A DNA stretch of 64,000 bases from Chryseobacterium tructae (lineage in GTDB: Bacteria; Bacteroidota; Bacteroidia; Flavobacteriales; Weeksellaceae). The translations under genes and the position numbers were made by a program. The notes under the pieces were generated by a model. That model was not told the DNA's origin. It made no database searches and was given only the letters and a program-made list of their open reading frames with translations. The stretch covers positions 3,534,001 through 3,598,000 of the forward strand of contig NZ_JAUFQR010000001.1 of assembly GCF_030409875.1 (NCBI RefSeq), written 5' to 3'. This document shows, one piece after another, positions 47,777 through 55,895 of the stretch. Within the stretch, counting starts at the first letter, position 1, and every line of letters begins with the position of its first letter.

Positions 47777-48664
47777 TCAACTGAGTGCTGATTTATAAAT
47801 AGTTATAGAACTCATTACAATCACCAATACTCCAATAACAATAAACATTTTTTTCACAGGAAGCTTTGCAGTAAGCATTGCGGAAAAAGGAGCCGTAATA
47901 ATTCCTCCGATCAGAAGCCCTAAAATAATATTCCAGTGCTGAATTCCAAGGGTTAGAAAAAAGGTAGTGGCGGCTGTTATGGTCAGGATAAACTTGGCAA
48001 CAGTGGAACTTCCTACTGCAAATCTTGGAGTAAATGCATTTTTGATAAGAGTTCCAGTTACTAATGGCCCCCAGCCTCCTCCTGCAAAGGAATCTATGAA
48101 TCCTCCAATCACTCCAAGTCTTGTAAGATTGGTTTTCCTTTTAAGAGCTTTACTTTGTTTATCTTTAAAAGCATTGGAAAGAATTTGGAATCCAAGGTAT
48201 AAGGTATAGAAAGCAATGATCGTTTTGGTAATCTTTGCATAATATTCGCCAAAATAGGTAAGACTTACTGCTCCAATAATTGCTCCAATAACTGCCGGAA
48301 TAGCTAATTTTTTCACCAGACTTTTGCTTACATTTTTAAGCTTAATATGACTTATACTTCCTGCTGCTGTGGTAAAACTTTCTGCAGAATGAATACTTGC
48401 ACTTACAATATGAGGAGGAATATTCAGAAACATTAAAGTCGTTGTACAGATAACGCCATAGCCCATCCCCATTGATCCGGCTACAATTTCTGCGAAAACA
48501 CCCACCAGAAGCATCCAATAAAAAATATAATGATCCTTCGCCAAAACCTGTTGCAATTCATCAAAATATCCCAATTCATACAGCGAAAAAAGAGCAATTG
48601 ATCCTAAAGCAATCGTTACAAACAATATATTAAGCCTTATCTGAATCTTTCTTGTAATGACCAT
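47777..48664 (-). CDS. Sulfite exporter TauE/SafE family protein
   Basis: This 295-residue polytopic membrane protein has the TauE/SafE duplicated pattern: VAGSMGMGYGVICTTTLMFL in the first half and GGFIDSFAGGGWGPLVTGTLI in the second. The family is thought to export sulfite or other sulfur-containing organic acids. It starts 2 bases after a 40-codon frame and is preceded by an Rrf2-type site and an Rrf2 gene, consistent with sulfur-linked control. Confidence 0.87.
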   Translation of the reverse strand: MVITRKIQIRLNILFVTIALGSIALFSLYELGYFDELQQVLAKDHYIFYWMLLVGVFAEIVAGSMGMGYGVICTTTLMFLNIPPHIVSASIHSAESFTTAAGSISHIKLKNVSKSLVKKLAIPAVIGAIIGAVSLTYFGEYYAKITKTIIAFYTLYLGFQILSNAFKDKQSKALKRKTNLTRLGVIGGFIDSFAGGGWGPLVTGTLIKNAFTPRFAVGSSTVAKFILTITAATTFFLTLGIQHWNIILGLLIGGIITAPFSAMLTAKLPVKKMFIVIGVLVIVMSSITIYKSALS

Positions 48665-48666
48665 AC

Positions 48667-48789
48667 CTATGAAATTATAAGTTTATATCCCTTACTATTC
48701 TTTGTATTACTCATCAGAACAATACTACTTTTCAATCTTCCTCCCGTTTTCAAAGGCTTTATAATATCTACATCTTCTTTTGGAATCAT
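48667..48789 (-). CDS. Possible 40-residue protein before TauE
   Basis: A minus-strand frame from ATG 48789 encodes MIPKEDVDIIKPLKTGG followed by RLKSSIVLMSNTKNSKGY and KLIIS, then stops 2 bases before the TauE ATG. The composition is protein-like (charged, no low-complexity) and the spacing is operon-like. I recognise no family. It could be a real small protein or a coupling leader. It lies 41 bases downstream of the Rrf2-type site. Confidence 0.5.
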   Translation of the reverse strand: MIPKEDVDIIKPLKTGGRLKSSIVLMSNTKNSKGYKLIIS

Positions 48790-48830
48790 AATTTATTCTT
48801 TTTGAAGTCTTGCAAATATCCAATAAAAAT

Positions 48831-48857
48831 ATTATCCTACAAAATAAGTAGACTAAT
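48831..48857 (-). promoter_or_regulatory. Rrf2-type palindromic site before the TauE operon
   Basis: The minus strand reads AGTCTACTTATTTTGTAGG with ATTand-type flanks (full 27 bp at these coordinates). It matches 60408-60434 at 25 of 27 positions. The centre resembles CTACTAAATTAGTAG, a pattern bound by Rrf2-family regulators of sulfur or iron-sulfur genes. An Rrf2 gene ends 22 bases away. Confidence 0.6.
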
Positions 48858-48878
48858 TATTCAAAAAAAAGGATCAGG

Positions 48879-49289
48879 TCAATCGACCAGATCCATTAAA
48901 GTTTTTTTCTCAAGAATATTCAGTGAAGCATCCCGGACTTCAATCAATACATCATGTAAGCCACAGTGATCTTCGTTGCAGTCTTCACATTTTTCGTAGA
49001 AGTTCAGACTTACGCATGGAAGCATCGCAATGGGGCCATTCACAAGACGAATGATTTTGGCTAACTTCACATTTTCAGGATTTTCTTTCAAGAAATATCC
49101 CCCTCCTTTTCCTTTCTTACTGTCAAGGATCTCCGCTTTTTTCAGTTCAAGCAGAATGTTTTCTAAAAACTTTAAGGGTATCTTTTTGTGTTCCGCAATT
49201 TCGGAAATAAGAACCGGGCCTTCATTTCTTTTTTCTACAAGATATGAAAGTGCCTTAAACGCATATTGAGATTTTTTTGATAGCATCAC
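48879..49289 (-). CDS. Rrf2 family transcriptional regulator
   Basis: This 136-residue winged-helix protein has the Rrf2 N-terminus (SKKSQYAFKALSYLVEKR), the recognition region (IPLKFLENILLELKKAEILDSKKGKGGGY) and a C-terminal Cys set CVSLNFYEKCEDCNEDHC (C-x8-C-x2-C-x4-C). IscR-like members bind an Fe-S cluster through such Cys; CymR-like members instead sense cysteine metabolism. The set is not identical to IscR. It is upstream of the TauE operon on the same strand, with the 27-bp site between. Confidence 0.88.
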   Translation of the reverse strand: MMLSKKSQYAFKALSYLVEKRNEGPVLISEIAEHKKIPLKFLENILLELKKAEILDSKKGKGGGYFLKENPENVKLAKIIRLVNGPIAMLPCVSLNFYEKCEDCNEDHCGLHDVLIEVRDASLNILEKKTLMDLVD

Positions 49290-49416
49290 AGCAAAAATAA
49301 GAAAATTGTTTAAATATGTTTAAGCTAAAAGGCAAAATTGCCCAAGAGCCCATAAACGGTTTCATTTTTTATCTTTTTTGCCATACCGTAGTTTTGCCTT
49401 TTTCCTATTAAATCGT

Positions 49417-49424
49417 TATGTTTG
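49417..49424 (+). promoter_or_regulatory. -7 element 4 bases before an ATG
   Basis: TATGTTTG is a perfect TAnnTTTG, and the ATG of the next gene is at 49429. Transcription would start at or close to the A of the ATG, predicting a leaderless or nearly leaderless mRNA. Confidence 0.5.
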
Positions 49425-49428
49425 CCCT

Positions 49429-49857
49429 ATGTTCAGTAAACAAGAAGCACAACAACTAAAAAAGGAATTTTGGACAGCTTTTGGAAAATCTTTTCCAAGA
49501 AAATGGATCCTGTATGACACTAAGATCAAGGATATGGCTTTTAAATTTTCTGCCGATAACAAAAAAGTAGAAGTTTCTCTTGATATCGAAATGAAAGATG
49601 AGATGTTCCGCGATGCCTACTATAATAAAATATGGTCTTTAGAGGATATTTTAAAGGATTTCATTGGAGATTTCCAGAAAGAAGAGCATTTTACATTAGA
49701 AAATGGAAAGGTTATCAGCAGGATTTGGGTCGAAAAAAATGGTGTTTCAATTTTCAACAAAAACACATGGCAGGAAATTTTTGAATTCTTCGTCGACAAA
49801 ATGGATGGATTTGAAAGATTTTATTACGAATATGAGGATTTTATAAAGGACATATAA
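49429..49857 (+). CDS. DUF4268 family protein
   Basis: The 142-residue soluble protein starts at ATG 49429 (MFSKQEAQQLKKEFWTAFG), which fits the family N-terminus; the 17 codons open upstream are not family-like. It has the DUF4268 pattern with FSADNKKVEVSLDIEMKDEMFRD and then FTLENGKVISRIWVEK. Some DUF4268 domains are attached to nuclease-like proteins, but stand-alone copies have no known function. It is followed at 110 bases by an unrelated unknown gene. Confidence 0.75.
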   Translation: MFSKQEAQQLKKEFWTAFGKSFPRKWILYDTKIKDMAFKFSADNKKVEVSLDIEMKDEMFRDAYYNKIWSLEDILKDFIGDFQKEEHFTLENGKVISRIWVEKNGVSIFNKNTWQEIFEFFVDKMDGFERFYYEYEDFIKDI

Positions 49858-49966
49858 AATAATTACGAAATAAATACCGTTTTACACTTTAGGTTAAGAT
49901 AAAAAAGAAAACTTATCTTTGTTCCATACCACTTAAACTAATAGATGAAACTAAACATGATTAAAA

Positions 49967-50605
49967 ATGAGAAAAGTGTACAAAAACATTTTTGGAGAAG
50001 TTATTTCCAAAAGTAAAGCTATGAAGCTAGATGAATATCATCTGTATTATTATGAAAGTGACTCCGATATACTGAAAGAGATTGAATTTATCAACGATGA
50101 AAGTATATATAACATCAATTATTTCTTAAATGAAAGCGACAATGAAGCGGAAATCCTGGAATATCTGAAAGAAAAATCAGATTTCTTTGATATCGAAAAA
50201 AAGGAAACTGCTGACGGTTTCATTATTTCCACCAATAAACTGTATTCATTATCCGTAGACGATCTGCCTCTAATTTCCAAGACTGTTTTTAAAATTGATG
50301 ATCCTGAAAACTTTATATGTTCTCAGGTTATTGACAATGAAACTCAGGAGCCACATCTTGAAAGAACCGTGAAATGCTGGTATACTACGGATGAAACCGG
50401 AGAGAAATATGCTGCCCTAGAATGCAGTTACCAGGAAGACGGAAAGCTCGAACTAGCTATTGATAAAACTTCAGATCCTGATAACGAACACAATTGGGCT
50501 CATTATGATTACGAAACATTTCATGAACTTCAGGAGCAGTATCAGGTGGATATAAGCTATTACAAAACGGCTGCATTACTTCCTAAGGAGGCTTATCAAA
50601 ACTAG
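49967..50605 (+). CDS. Hypothetical acidic protein
   Basis: I do not recognise this 212-residue protein. It is acidic, without signal peptide or membrane segment. Visible features are VYKNIFGEVISKSKAM at the start, a Tyr/Asp/Glu-rich stretch (YHLYYYESDSD) and a beta-strand pattern in RTVKCWYTTDETGEKYAALECSYQEDGK. It lies 44 bases upstream of a DUF2314/ankyrin protein and is probably cotranscribed with it. Small acidic neighbours of this sort are sometimes immunity proteins, but no toxin gene is next to it here. Confidence 0.6.
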   Translation: MRKVYKNIFGEVISKSKAMKLDEYHLYYYESDSDILKEIEFINDESIYNINYFLNESDNEAEILEYLKEKSDFFDIEKKETADGFIISTNKLYSLSVDDLPLISKTVFKIDDPENFICSQVIDNETQEPHLERTVKCWYTTDETGEKYAALECSYQEDGKLELAIDKTSDPDNEHNWAHYDYETFHELQEQYQVDISYYKTAALLPKEAYQN

Positions 50606-50649
50606 AAAAAATTTAAAATACATCAGACAAACCAATTACAATTTATAAT

Positions 50650-51468
50650 ATGGAAAACAATCCTATTTTTTGGGCAGATGGAGATGACCCACAAATGATT
50701 GCAGCGTACAAGAAAGCACAGGAAACTTTTAAATATTTTTGGCGCGAACAATCCTGGGAATACAGAAGAATCATTCCGGGGCTTGATGTATCATGTGTAA
50801 AAGCTCTTTTTTCAGATACAACAGAAACAGGAGAAACTATCGTTGAGCACATGTGGATCAATGATGTTGGTTTTGACGGTGAGCGTGTAACAGGATATCT
50901 GATCAATGAGCCCAACACCTTGAAAAATGTTCAGGTTGGAGATTATATTGACATTCCGCTTACTGAGATCAGTGACTGGCTTTTTGCGATCACTCCCAGT
51001 GTAAAGCAGCCTAAAGGTCTTTCTAAATTATTCTCATCCTCTGCAGACCCTCTTCCGAAAGCGTATGGTGGCTTTACCATTCAAAAGATGCGTTCAGATA
51101 TGTCTGCTTCGGAAAGAAAAGATCATGATGATGCATGGCAGCTGGATTTCGGAGACTTCAATGATATCCTTGTGGTGAATAATCAGAAGGAAGAGCCTGA
51201 AAACCTTATCGAACATCCGATGAGCAGAAACATGAAAGATGATTTTGTCAAATTCTTACAGGAATACCCTGATGAGATTAAACAGATCGATGAAAATGGA
51301 CAAACGCTTCTTCACAGAGAAACCATCGCCGGAAACTTGACCACAATACAAACCGCTTTGGAAGCAGGAGCTGATAAAACAATTCAATCCAAAACAGGAA
51401 AAACGGCGCTAGATTATGCAAAACAGTTGAATTGGACACATCTTATTCCGGTATTGGAAAATTATTAA
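50650..51468 (+). CDS. DUF2314 protein with C-terminal ankyrin repeats
   Basis: This 272-residue cytoplasmic protein has an N-terminal DUF2314 domain (MIAAYKKAQETFKYFWREQSWEYRRI, then VEHMWINDVGFDGERVTGYLINEP and VQVGDYIDIPL). A linker follows, then about two ankyrin units (DENGQTLLHRETIAGNLTTIQ and KTGKTALDYAKQLNW). DUF2314 has no known enzymatic role; the ankyrin part suggests protein binding. It is the last gene before a terminator. Confidence 0.82.
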   Translation: MENNPIFWADGDDPQMIAAYKKAQETFKYFWREQSWEYRRIIPGLDVSCVKALFSDTTETGETIVEHMWINDVGFDGERVTGYLINEPNTLKNVQVGDYIDIPLTEISDWLFAITPSVKQPKGLSKLFSSSADPLPKAYGGFTIQKMRSDMSASERKDHDDAWQLDFGDFNDILVVNNQKEEPENLIEHPMSRNMKDDFVKFLQEYPDEIKQIDENGQTLLHRETIAGNLTTIQTALEAGADKTIQSKTGKTALDYAKQLNWTHLIPVLENY

Positions 51469-51515
51469 TAGCGAAACAATAAGAGTGAAAAACTTAGAAG
51501 AATACTAGATCAAAT

Positions 51516-51548
51516 AAAAAAGAGAAGCTTTACAGCTTCTCTTTTTTT
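51516..51548. terminator. Terminator after the DUF2314 gene
   Basis: The hairpin AAAAAAGAGAAGCT/AGCTTCTCTTTTTT with a 4-base loop lies about 48 bases after the stop. Confidence 0.85.
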
Positions 51549-51718
51549 GTGAAGAAATAAATACTTTTAAATCCATTATTAAAACTACAGGTTTATTCTA
51601 AGTTCTATTTATTTTATTATTTTTGTGAAACTAAAATCATGAAAAACATTACCATTACTTCCACGATTCTATAAACAATCAAAACAAATTAATTTCAATA
51701 TTCATTAAATTCTTAACC

Positions 51719-52477
51719 ATGAAAAAACTTTTATTTTCGATCGCTATGCTAGCGACAGGATTTGCTTTTGGGCAAATAAATTTAGTACACTCTTTTCCAG
51801 CCAATGAAGATGCTGCCGTCTACATTAATGACAATCAATTACAGTATTGTACACAAGTAATAGATCAACCTATCATAAAAATTTACGGACAAAACTACAA
51901 TTATATCAAAACGCTCAATATCACAATGCCAGCAGGCTATGAATGGATGATTTTTAATGCTGGTTTAGATTACCAGGTTTCTAAAAATATATTCAATTCG
52001 GATGACAAACTGGAGTTTATCGTTTATTTCCACAAAAGCGGCACCCCTGATTCGAAGCTAAAAATCATTGACGAAGATGGTACCATTATCAAAGATTTCC
52101 CTGGAACCTACAGAGTTGAATACACCAAAATCTATCATGACCCTATAGATAACACCAACAAGATAAAACTCCTTAACGAGACTACTCAACAAACAGAAAT
52201 TTATTCATTACCTACTACAGTTCTTGCGAACAAAGAGATTATGACAGTAAAGAATAAATTAGCTGCCTTTCCTATTCCTGCTAAAACTACATTAAAAATC
52301 AATAATCCTCAAAACAATGCTAATAAAGTTGAAGTTTTTGATACAACAGGAAAATTGGTGATTAATCAGTCTTTTTCCAACCATGATGATCTTATTACTC
52401 TGAATGTACAAAACCTAGCTAATGGTCTTTACATTTATAAAATCGGAGATCTAAGTTCTAAGTTTATCAAAGAGTAA
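51719..52477 (+). CDS. Small T9SS-sorted secreted protein
   Basis: This 252-residue protein has a signal peptide ending at GFAFGQ, an unrecognised beta-rich middle of about 150 residues, and a T9SS type A sorting domain (AAFPIPAKTTLKI, VEVFDTTGKLVINQSF, LANGLYIYKI). The middle does not match a family I know. It is transcribed alone between two terminators. Confidence 0.75.
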   Translation: MKKLLFSIAMLATGFAFGQINLVHSFPANEDAAVYINDNQLQYCTQVIDQPIIKIYGQNYNYIKTLNITMPAGYEWMIFNAGLDYQVSKNIFNSDDKLEFIVYFHKSGTPDSKLKIIDEDGTIIKDFPGTYRVEYTKIYHDPIDNTNKIKLLNETTQQTEIYSLPTTVLANKEIMTVKNKLAAFPIPAKTTLKINNPQNNANKVEVFDTTGKLVINQSFSNHDDLITLNVQNLANGLYIYKIGDLSSKFIKE

Positions 52478-52496
52478 AATTAAAATACTAACTAAC

Positions 52497-52528
52497 AAAA
52501 AAGAGAAACTGTACAGTTTCTCTTTTTT
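52497..52528. terminator. Bidirectional terminator
   Basis: The perfect palindrome AAAAGAGAAACTGT/ACAGTTTCTCTTTT is followed by T residues. It serves the T9SS protein gene and possibly the convergent PI-PLC gene. Confidence 0.85.
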
Positions 52529-52593
52529 TATCTGCTTATTTATTCAGTATAGCGTTTAAGTAAGGTATTTTAACCGCTTTAGTGGTTCAAAAA

Positions 52594-53955
52594 TCAATGA
52601 TTGGATTGGATAATATTGTCTACTAATCCGTTTTCAATCGGGTTTCCGCCTCCATTATTATAAAAATCAAGCGGAATAATTCCCAATCTCTTCTTTCCAG
52701 AATATTGGGTATACTGTTTCAGCCACGGATTCATAGCCGGATCAACTCCTGATCCGCCCCATGCGTATTGGTAAGGCGTATGATGAAAGACTCCATAAGC
52801 AATACTATTAAAACTCACATAGAGGATCGCATCATTAGGAGCATTTATCTGCATAGCCCGTTCCAGATTTTCCTGTACATATTTTACCTTTTGATGGGTA
52901 TCATAGCTTTCATAATTATCCTCAATATAGAATTTTTGCCCATTGGCATTCGTAGTTTCAAAAGTTGTATTATCCTTCCAGGCTCCAAACCTCACTCCTA
53001 CTTTATTTTTATCAATCCCCGAGTTGCCGACATTCAAATCAAACCTGTATAAAAAGAGAATTTTTCCTTTGGCTTCATTCAAGCTGGGAATCGCGTTTCC
53101 CTGAAAGTAAAGTGTATTGTATTTTTTAAGGTATTTGATGAAGTTATCAGAAATATCCTGCCCGCTTTTCTCATTGTTTACAGACATTAAAATAGTTTCA
53201 GACGGATGATCTTTTAAAAATGACTGGCAGGCATCCAATACATTCCCAAAGGTGACTCCACAAGAAATAATTCCGTGATAGAGATCTAATGGATCAGAAG
53301 AATTGGATGAATTCACAAGCCGGATATCCAGAAAACGAATCCCGTTTTCCAGCTGTTGTCTAATATCATAGTTCTGACATCTTGCACCGAATGATGCAGA
53401 AGAGATTTTATACGTTCCCGAATCATGGGTTCCCGGAATACTTAAAGCTTTGAGAGAAACGTTTTGATTCAGCTTACTCATCCATTCCGAGCCATTTAAT
53501 TTAAGATAAAACTGGTTAACACCAGATACTGAAACATTACAGTTGAAATAGGTATTTCCATCTGTTTTTAAAATATAAGTTCCTGATATCTTTTTAATGT
53601 TTCGGCTTCCAATCCACCAATTGTTTTCCGATTTTGAATTATGTCCCTGCCCGATCTGAATATCATGTAATTCACAATGTCTGTTTTGATAATCAAAGGA
53701 TAAAATACAGGTAAACGCAAAGTTCAGTTTCCCTGGTAAAGCATCATTAGAGCTGCAACCTATAGCATCACCGCCAGATATTTTACTCTTAAACCATTGG
53801 GCCACCGTATCGGTACCGTGTCTTCCGGCCTGAACATCAATTTCCCAGGTATTTCCTGATTTTTGAATAATATCTAGTGTATTTTCCCAGGGCTGCCCTG
53901 AGGAAATGCTATGATCTGTAATAACCATCTTTAAATTACTCACTCCTTCCATCAT
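52594..53955 (-). CDS. PI-PLC X-domain protein with unknown N-terminal domain
   Basis: The C-terminal about 280 residues form a bacterial PI-PLC barrel with both catalytic His: LSIPGTHDSGTY and LDLYHGIIS; QQLENGIRFLDIRLV is also typical. These enzymes cleave phosphatidylinositol or GPI anchors. The N-terminal about 165 residues are a separate, probably beta-rich part with SENNWWIGSRN; I do not recognise it. No signal peptide is visible. An ATG at 53990 in another frame (MPTNNTTDFFFK) would join in frame if one A were added near 53956, so the start is uncertain. Confidence 0.82.
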   Translation of the reverse strand: MMEGVSNLKMVITDHSISSGQPWENTLDIIQKSGNTWEIDVQAGRHGTDTVAQWFKSKISGGDAIGCSSNDALPGKLNFAFTCILSFDYQNRHCELHDIQIGQGHNSKSENNWWIGSRNIKKISGTYILKTDGNTYFNCNVSVSGVNQFYLKLNGSEWMSKLNQNVSLKALSIPGTHDSGTYKISSASFGARCQNYDIRQQLENGIRFLDIRLVNSSNSSDPLDLYHGIISCGVTFGNVLDACQSFLKDHPSETILMSVNNEKSGQDISDNFIKYLKKYNTLYFQGNAIPSLNEAKGKILFLYRFDLNVGNSGIDKNKVGVRFGAWKDNTTFETTNANGQKFYIEDNYESYDTHQKVKYVQENLERAMQINAPNDAILYVSFNSIAYGVFHHTPYQYAWGGSGVDPAMNPWLKQYTQYSGKKRLGIIPLDFYNNGGGNPIENGLVDNIIQSNH

Positions 53956-54176
53956 TTGAAGAAGAAATCTGTTGTGTTGTTTGTTGGCATGATATGGTGA
54001 TTTAGTAATATTCCTTATGATAATTGATAGATTTCTCTATCTTTTCCAACAAAATTAGATAGAATTAAAGTGCATTCATAGCGTATAAATACGTGATTTT
54101 GATTTCGGGTATTTTTACTTAATGATCAAGAGTTGTAACAAAACACTCTATTCAAATGTCTTATTATTAAAATCTT

Positions 54177-55418
54177 ATGGTGAAATTTTTGTTATTTTTC
54201 ATAGCCTCCTTTTTACTGATTTCATGTCATCCCATGAAAAGCAGCTCAACATTGGCTTATCATAAGGCTACAGATTCTTTAGATCTGGAGATCAATAAAA
54301 TATATCAACAAGGGAATTTTAATGGTTTTTCTGTTTCCATCGTTAATGATGAATCAACTCTTTATCAGAAGGGGTTTGGATATTCAGATGTGAAGGAAAA
54401 GAAACCTTATACCATTAATACCATTCAAAATATAGCCTCTATTTCCAAAACATTGGTTGGAATTTCCCTTTTGAAGGCTCAGGAATTGGGAAAACTAAAT
54501 CTGGATGAGCCAATACAGAAATATTTACCATTTAAGATTGTTAATCCTAATTTCCCTCAAAAATCTATTACCATACGCCAACTGGCAACGCATACTTCTT
54601 CTATTTTGGATAATGAATTCTATTTATCTAAAAACTACTTTCTAAAACCCGATCAAAATCTAAATGGAGCAAAGCTTAATTTTGATGATGAACAGGTATT
54701 CAACCCTTCAGATTCGCTCATTACAATGTCTGTCTTTTTAGAAAATGTATTATCTGAACATGGAAAATGGAATACAAACAGTTTTTCCTCCCATCAACCG
54801 GGAACAATGTATGAATATTCCAATGTAGGAACGGCTTTAGCAGCTTTTATCATAGAGCGGGCAACTGGTCAGGAGTTCAGTATGTTTACCAAAAAATATA
54901 TTCTGAAACCCTTACAAATGAATGATTCAGGATGGAAATATGAAGACATTCAATTTTCAAAGTTCTCCAGGCTTTATGAAAATCCTGAAACAGTACTTCC
55001 CTATTATCTTTCTGCAACCTATCCTGATGGTGGATTTATCACTAATAGTAATGATTTAAGTAAATATTTGACTGAGCTCATCAAAGGATATAACGGAAAG
55101 GGAACCATTCTGAGCCAGAAAAGCTATAAAGAATACTTCACACCACAACTTTCTGCCGCTAGTTTTACAGAAAGAAATACTCAGAATCCTTACAGCGAAT
55201 CTTATAATGTGGGAATATTTATTGGATTTGGCTATACAGGCTATATTGGCCACACGGGTGGAGATCCGGGTGTAATGTCTATGCTATTTTTTGATCCTAA
55301 AAATAATCTGGGGAGAATAATGGTTTTTAATACCAATTTCTCGGATAAGAAAGGAAATGATGCTTTTTATGGGATATGGAATGTGTTGGAGAAATATCAG
55401 AATCATTTCCGGAAATAG
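54177..55418 (+). CDS. Class C beta-lactamase-related serine hydrolase, lipoprotein
   Basis: The 413-residue product has a lipoprotein signal (FLLISCHPMKS) and the class C/PBP4-like fold. The S-x-x-K nucleophile motif is SISK (in IQNIASISKTLVG), the tyrosine motif is YEYSNVG, and HTGGDPGV occupies the place of KTG. The family includes DD-peptidases, esterases and AmpC relatives, so antibiotic resistance cannot be assumed. It is divergent from the PI-PLC gene. Confidence 0.87.
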   Translation: MVKFLLFFIASFLLISCHPMKSSSTLAYHKATDSLDLEINKIYQQGNFNGFSVSIVNDESTLYQKGFGYSDVKEKKPYTINTIQNIASISKTLVGISLLKAQELGKLNLDEPIQKYLPFKIVNPNFPQKSITIRQLATHTSSILDNEFYLSKNYFLKPDQNLNGAKLNFDDEQVFNPSDSLITMSVFLENVLSEHGKWNTNSFSSHQPGTMYEYSNVGTALAAFIIERATGQEFSMFTKKYILKPLQMNDSGWKYEDIQFSKFSRLYENPETVLPYYLSATYPDGGFITNSNDLSKYLTELIKGYNGKGTILSQKSYKEYFTPQLSAASFTERNTQNPYSESYNVGIFIGFGYTGYIGHTGGDPGVMSMLFFDPKNNLGRIMVFNTNFSDKKGNDAFYGIWNVLEKYQNHFRK

Positions 55419-55443
55419 CTTTAAAACTTCTTTTCATTTTATT

Positions 55444-55451
55444 TATATTTG
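55444..55451 (+). promoter_or_regulatory. -7 element of the HTH gene
   Basis: TATATTTG is a perfect TAnnTTTG, 27 bases before the ATG at 55479. Confidence 0.55.
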
Positions 55452-55478
55452 TATAAAGACACAAATAAAAAGGTCATT

Positions 55479-55846
55479 ATGGAAAAGCTAAGAAATCTAA
55501 GAAAGCAAAGAGGGTACACCCAAGAATATATGTCTAAAATCATCTCGACAGATGTTTCAAACTACTCTCGAAAAGAGAATGACGAAGTAAGAATATACGA
55601 TGATGAATGGGAAAAGCTTGCAAAAGCACTTGATGTTCCTGTAGAAGAGATAAAAGAGGAAAAGAAAACAGCAATAGTTCATAATAACCATGACAATACT
55701 ACTTTCAATGACAATGCTGGTAGTTATTTAACCACTTCCATAGTATTCCCAATTCTATTGTTGAAAATTTACAGAGTTATATTAAGATTCTGGAAGAACA
55801 AGTAGAAGTCTTGAAAGAAGAGAATAAAAAATTGAAGTCTAAATAA
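55479..55846 (+). CDS. HTH (Xre-type) regulator with C-terminal coiled coil (frame broken once)
   Basis: The start is ATG 55479, preceded by an AAAAAGG. The N-terminal helix-turn-helix is LRKQRGYTQEYMSKIISTDVSNYSRKE. A linker (FNDNAGSYLTT) leads to a coiled coil that lies in a second frame: adding one A near 55752 gives FPNSIVENLQSYIKILEEQ and VEVLKEENKKLKSK. The repaired length is about 122 residues. Such small Bacteroidota regulators with coiled-coil tails are common; targets are unknown. Confidence 0.78.
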
Positions 55847-55864
55847 ACAATCATTTTCAAATAA

Positions 55865-55892
55865 AAAAGAGAAGCTTTTCAGCTTCTCTTTT
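55865..55892. terminator. Terminator between the HTH gene and gldG
   Basis: The stem AAAAGAGAAGCT/AGCTTCTCTTTT with a 4-base loop lies between convergent genes and has T runs in both directions. Confidence 0.85.
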
Positions 55893-55895
55893 ATT

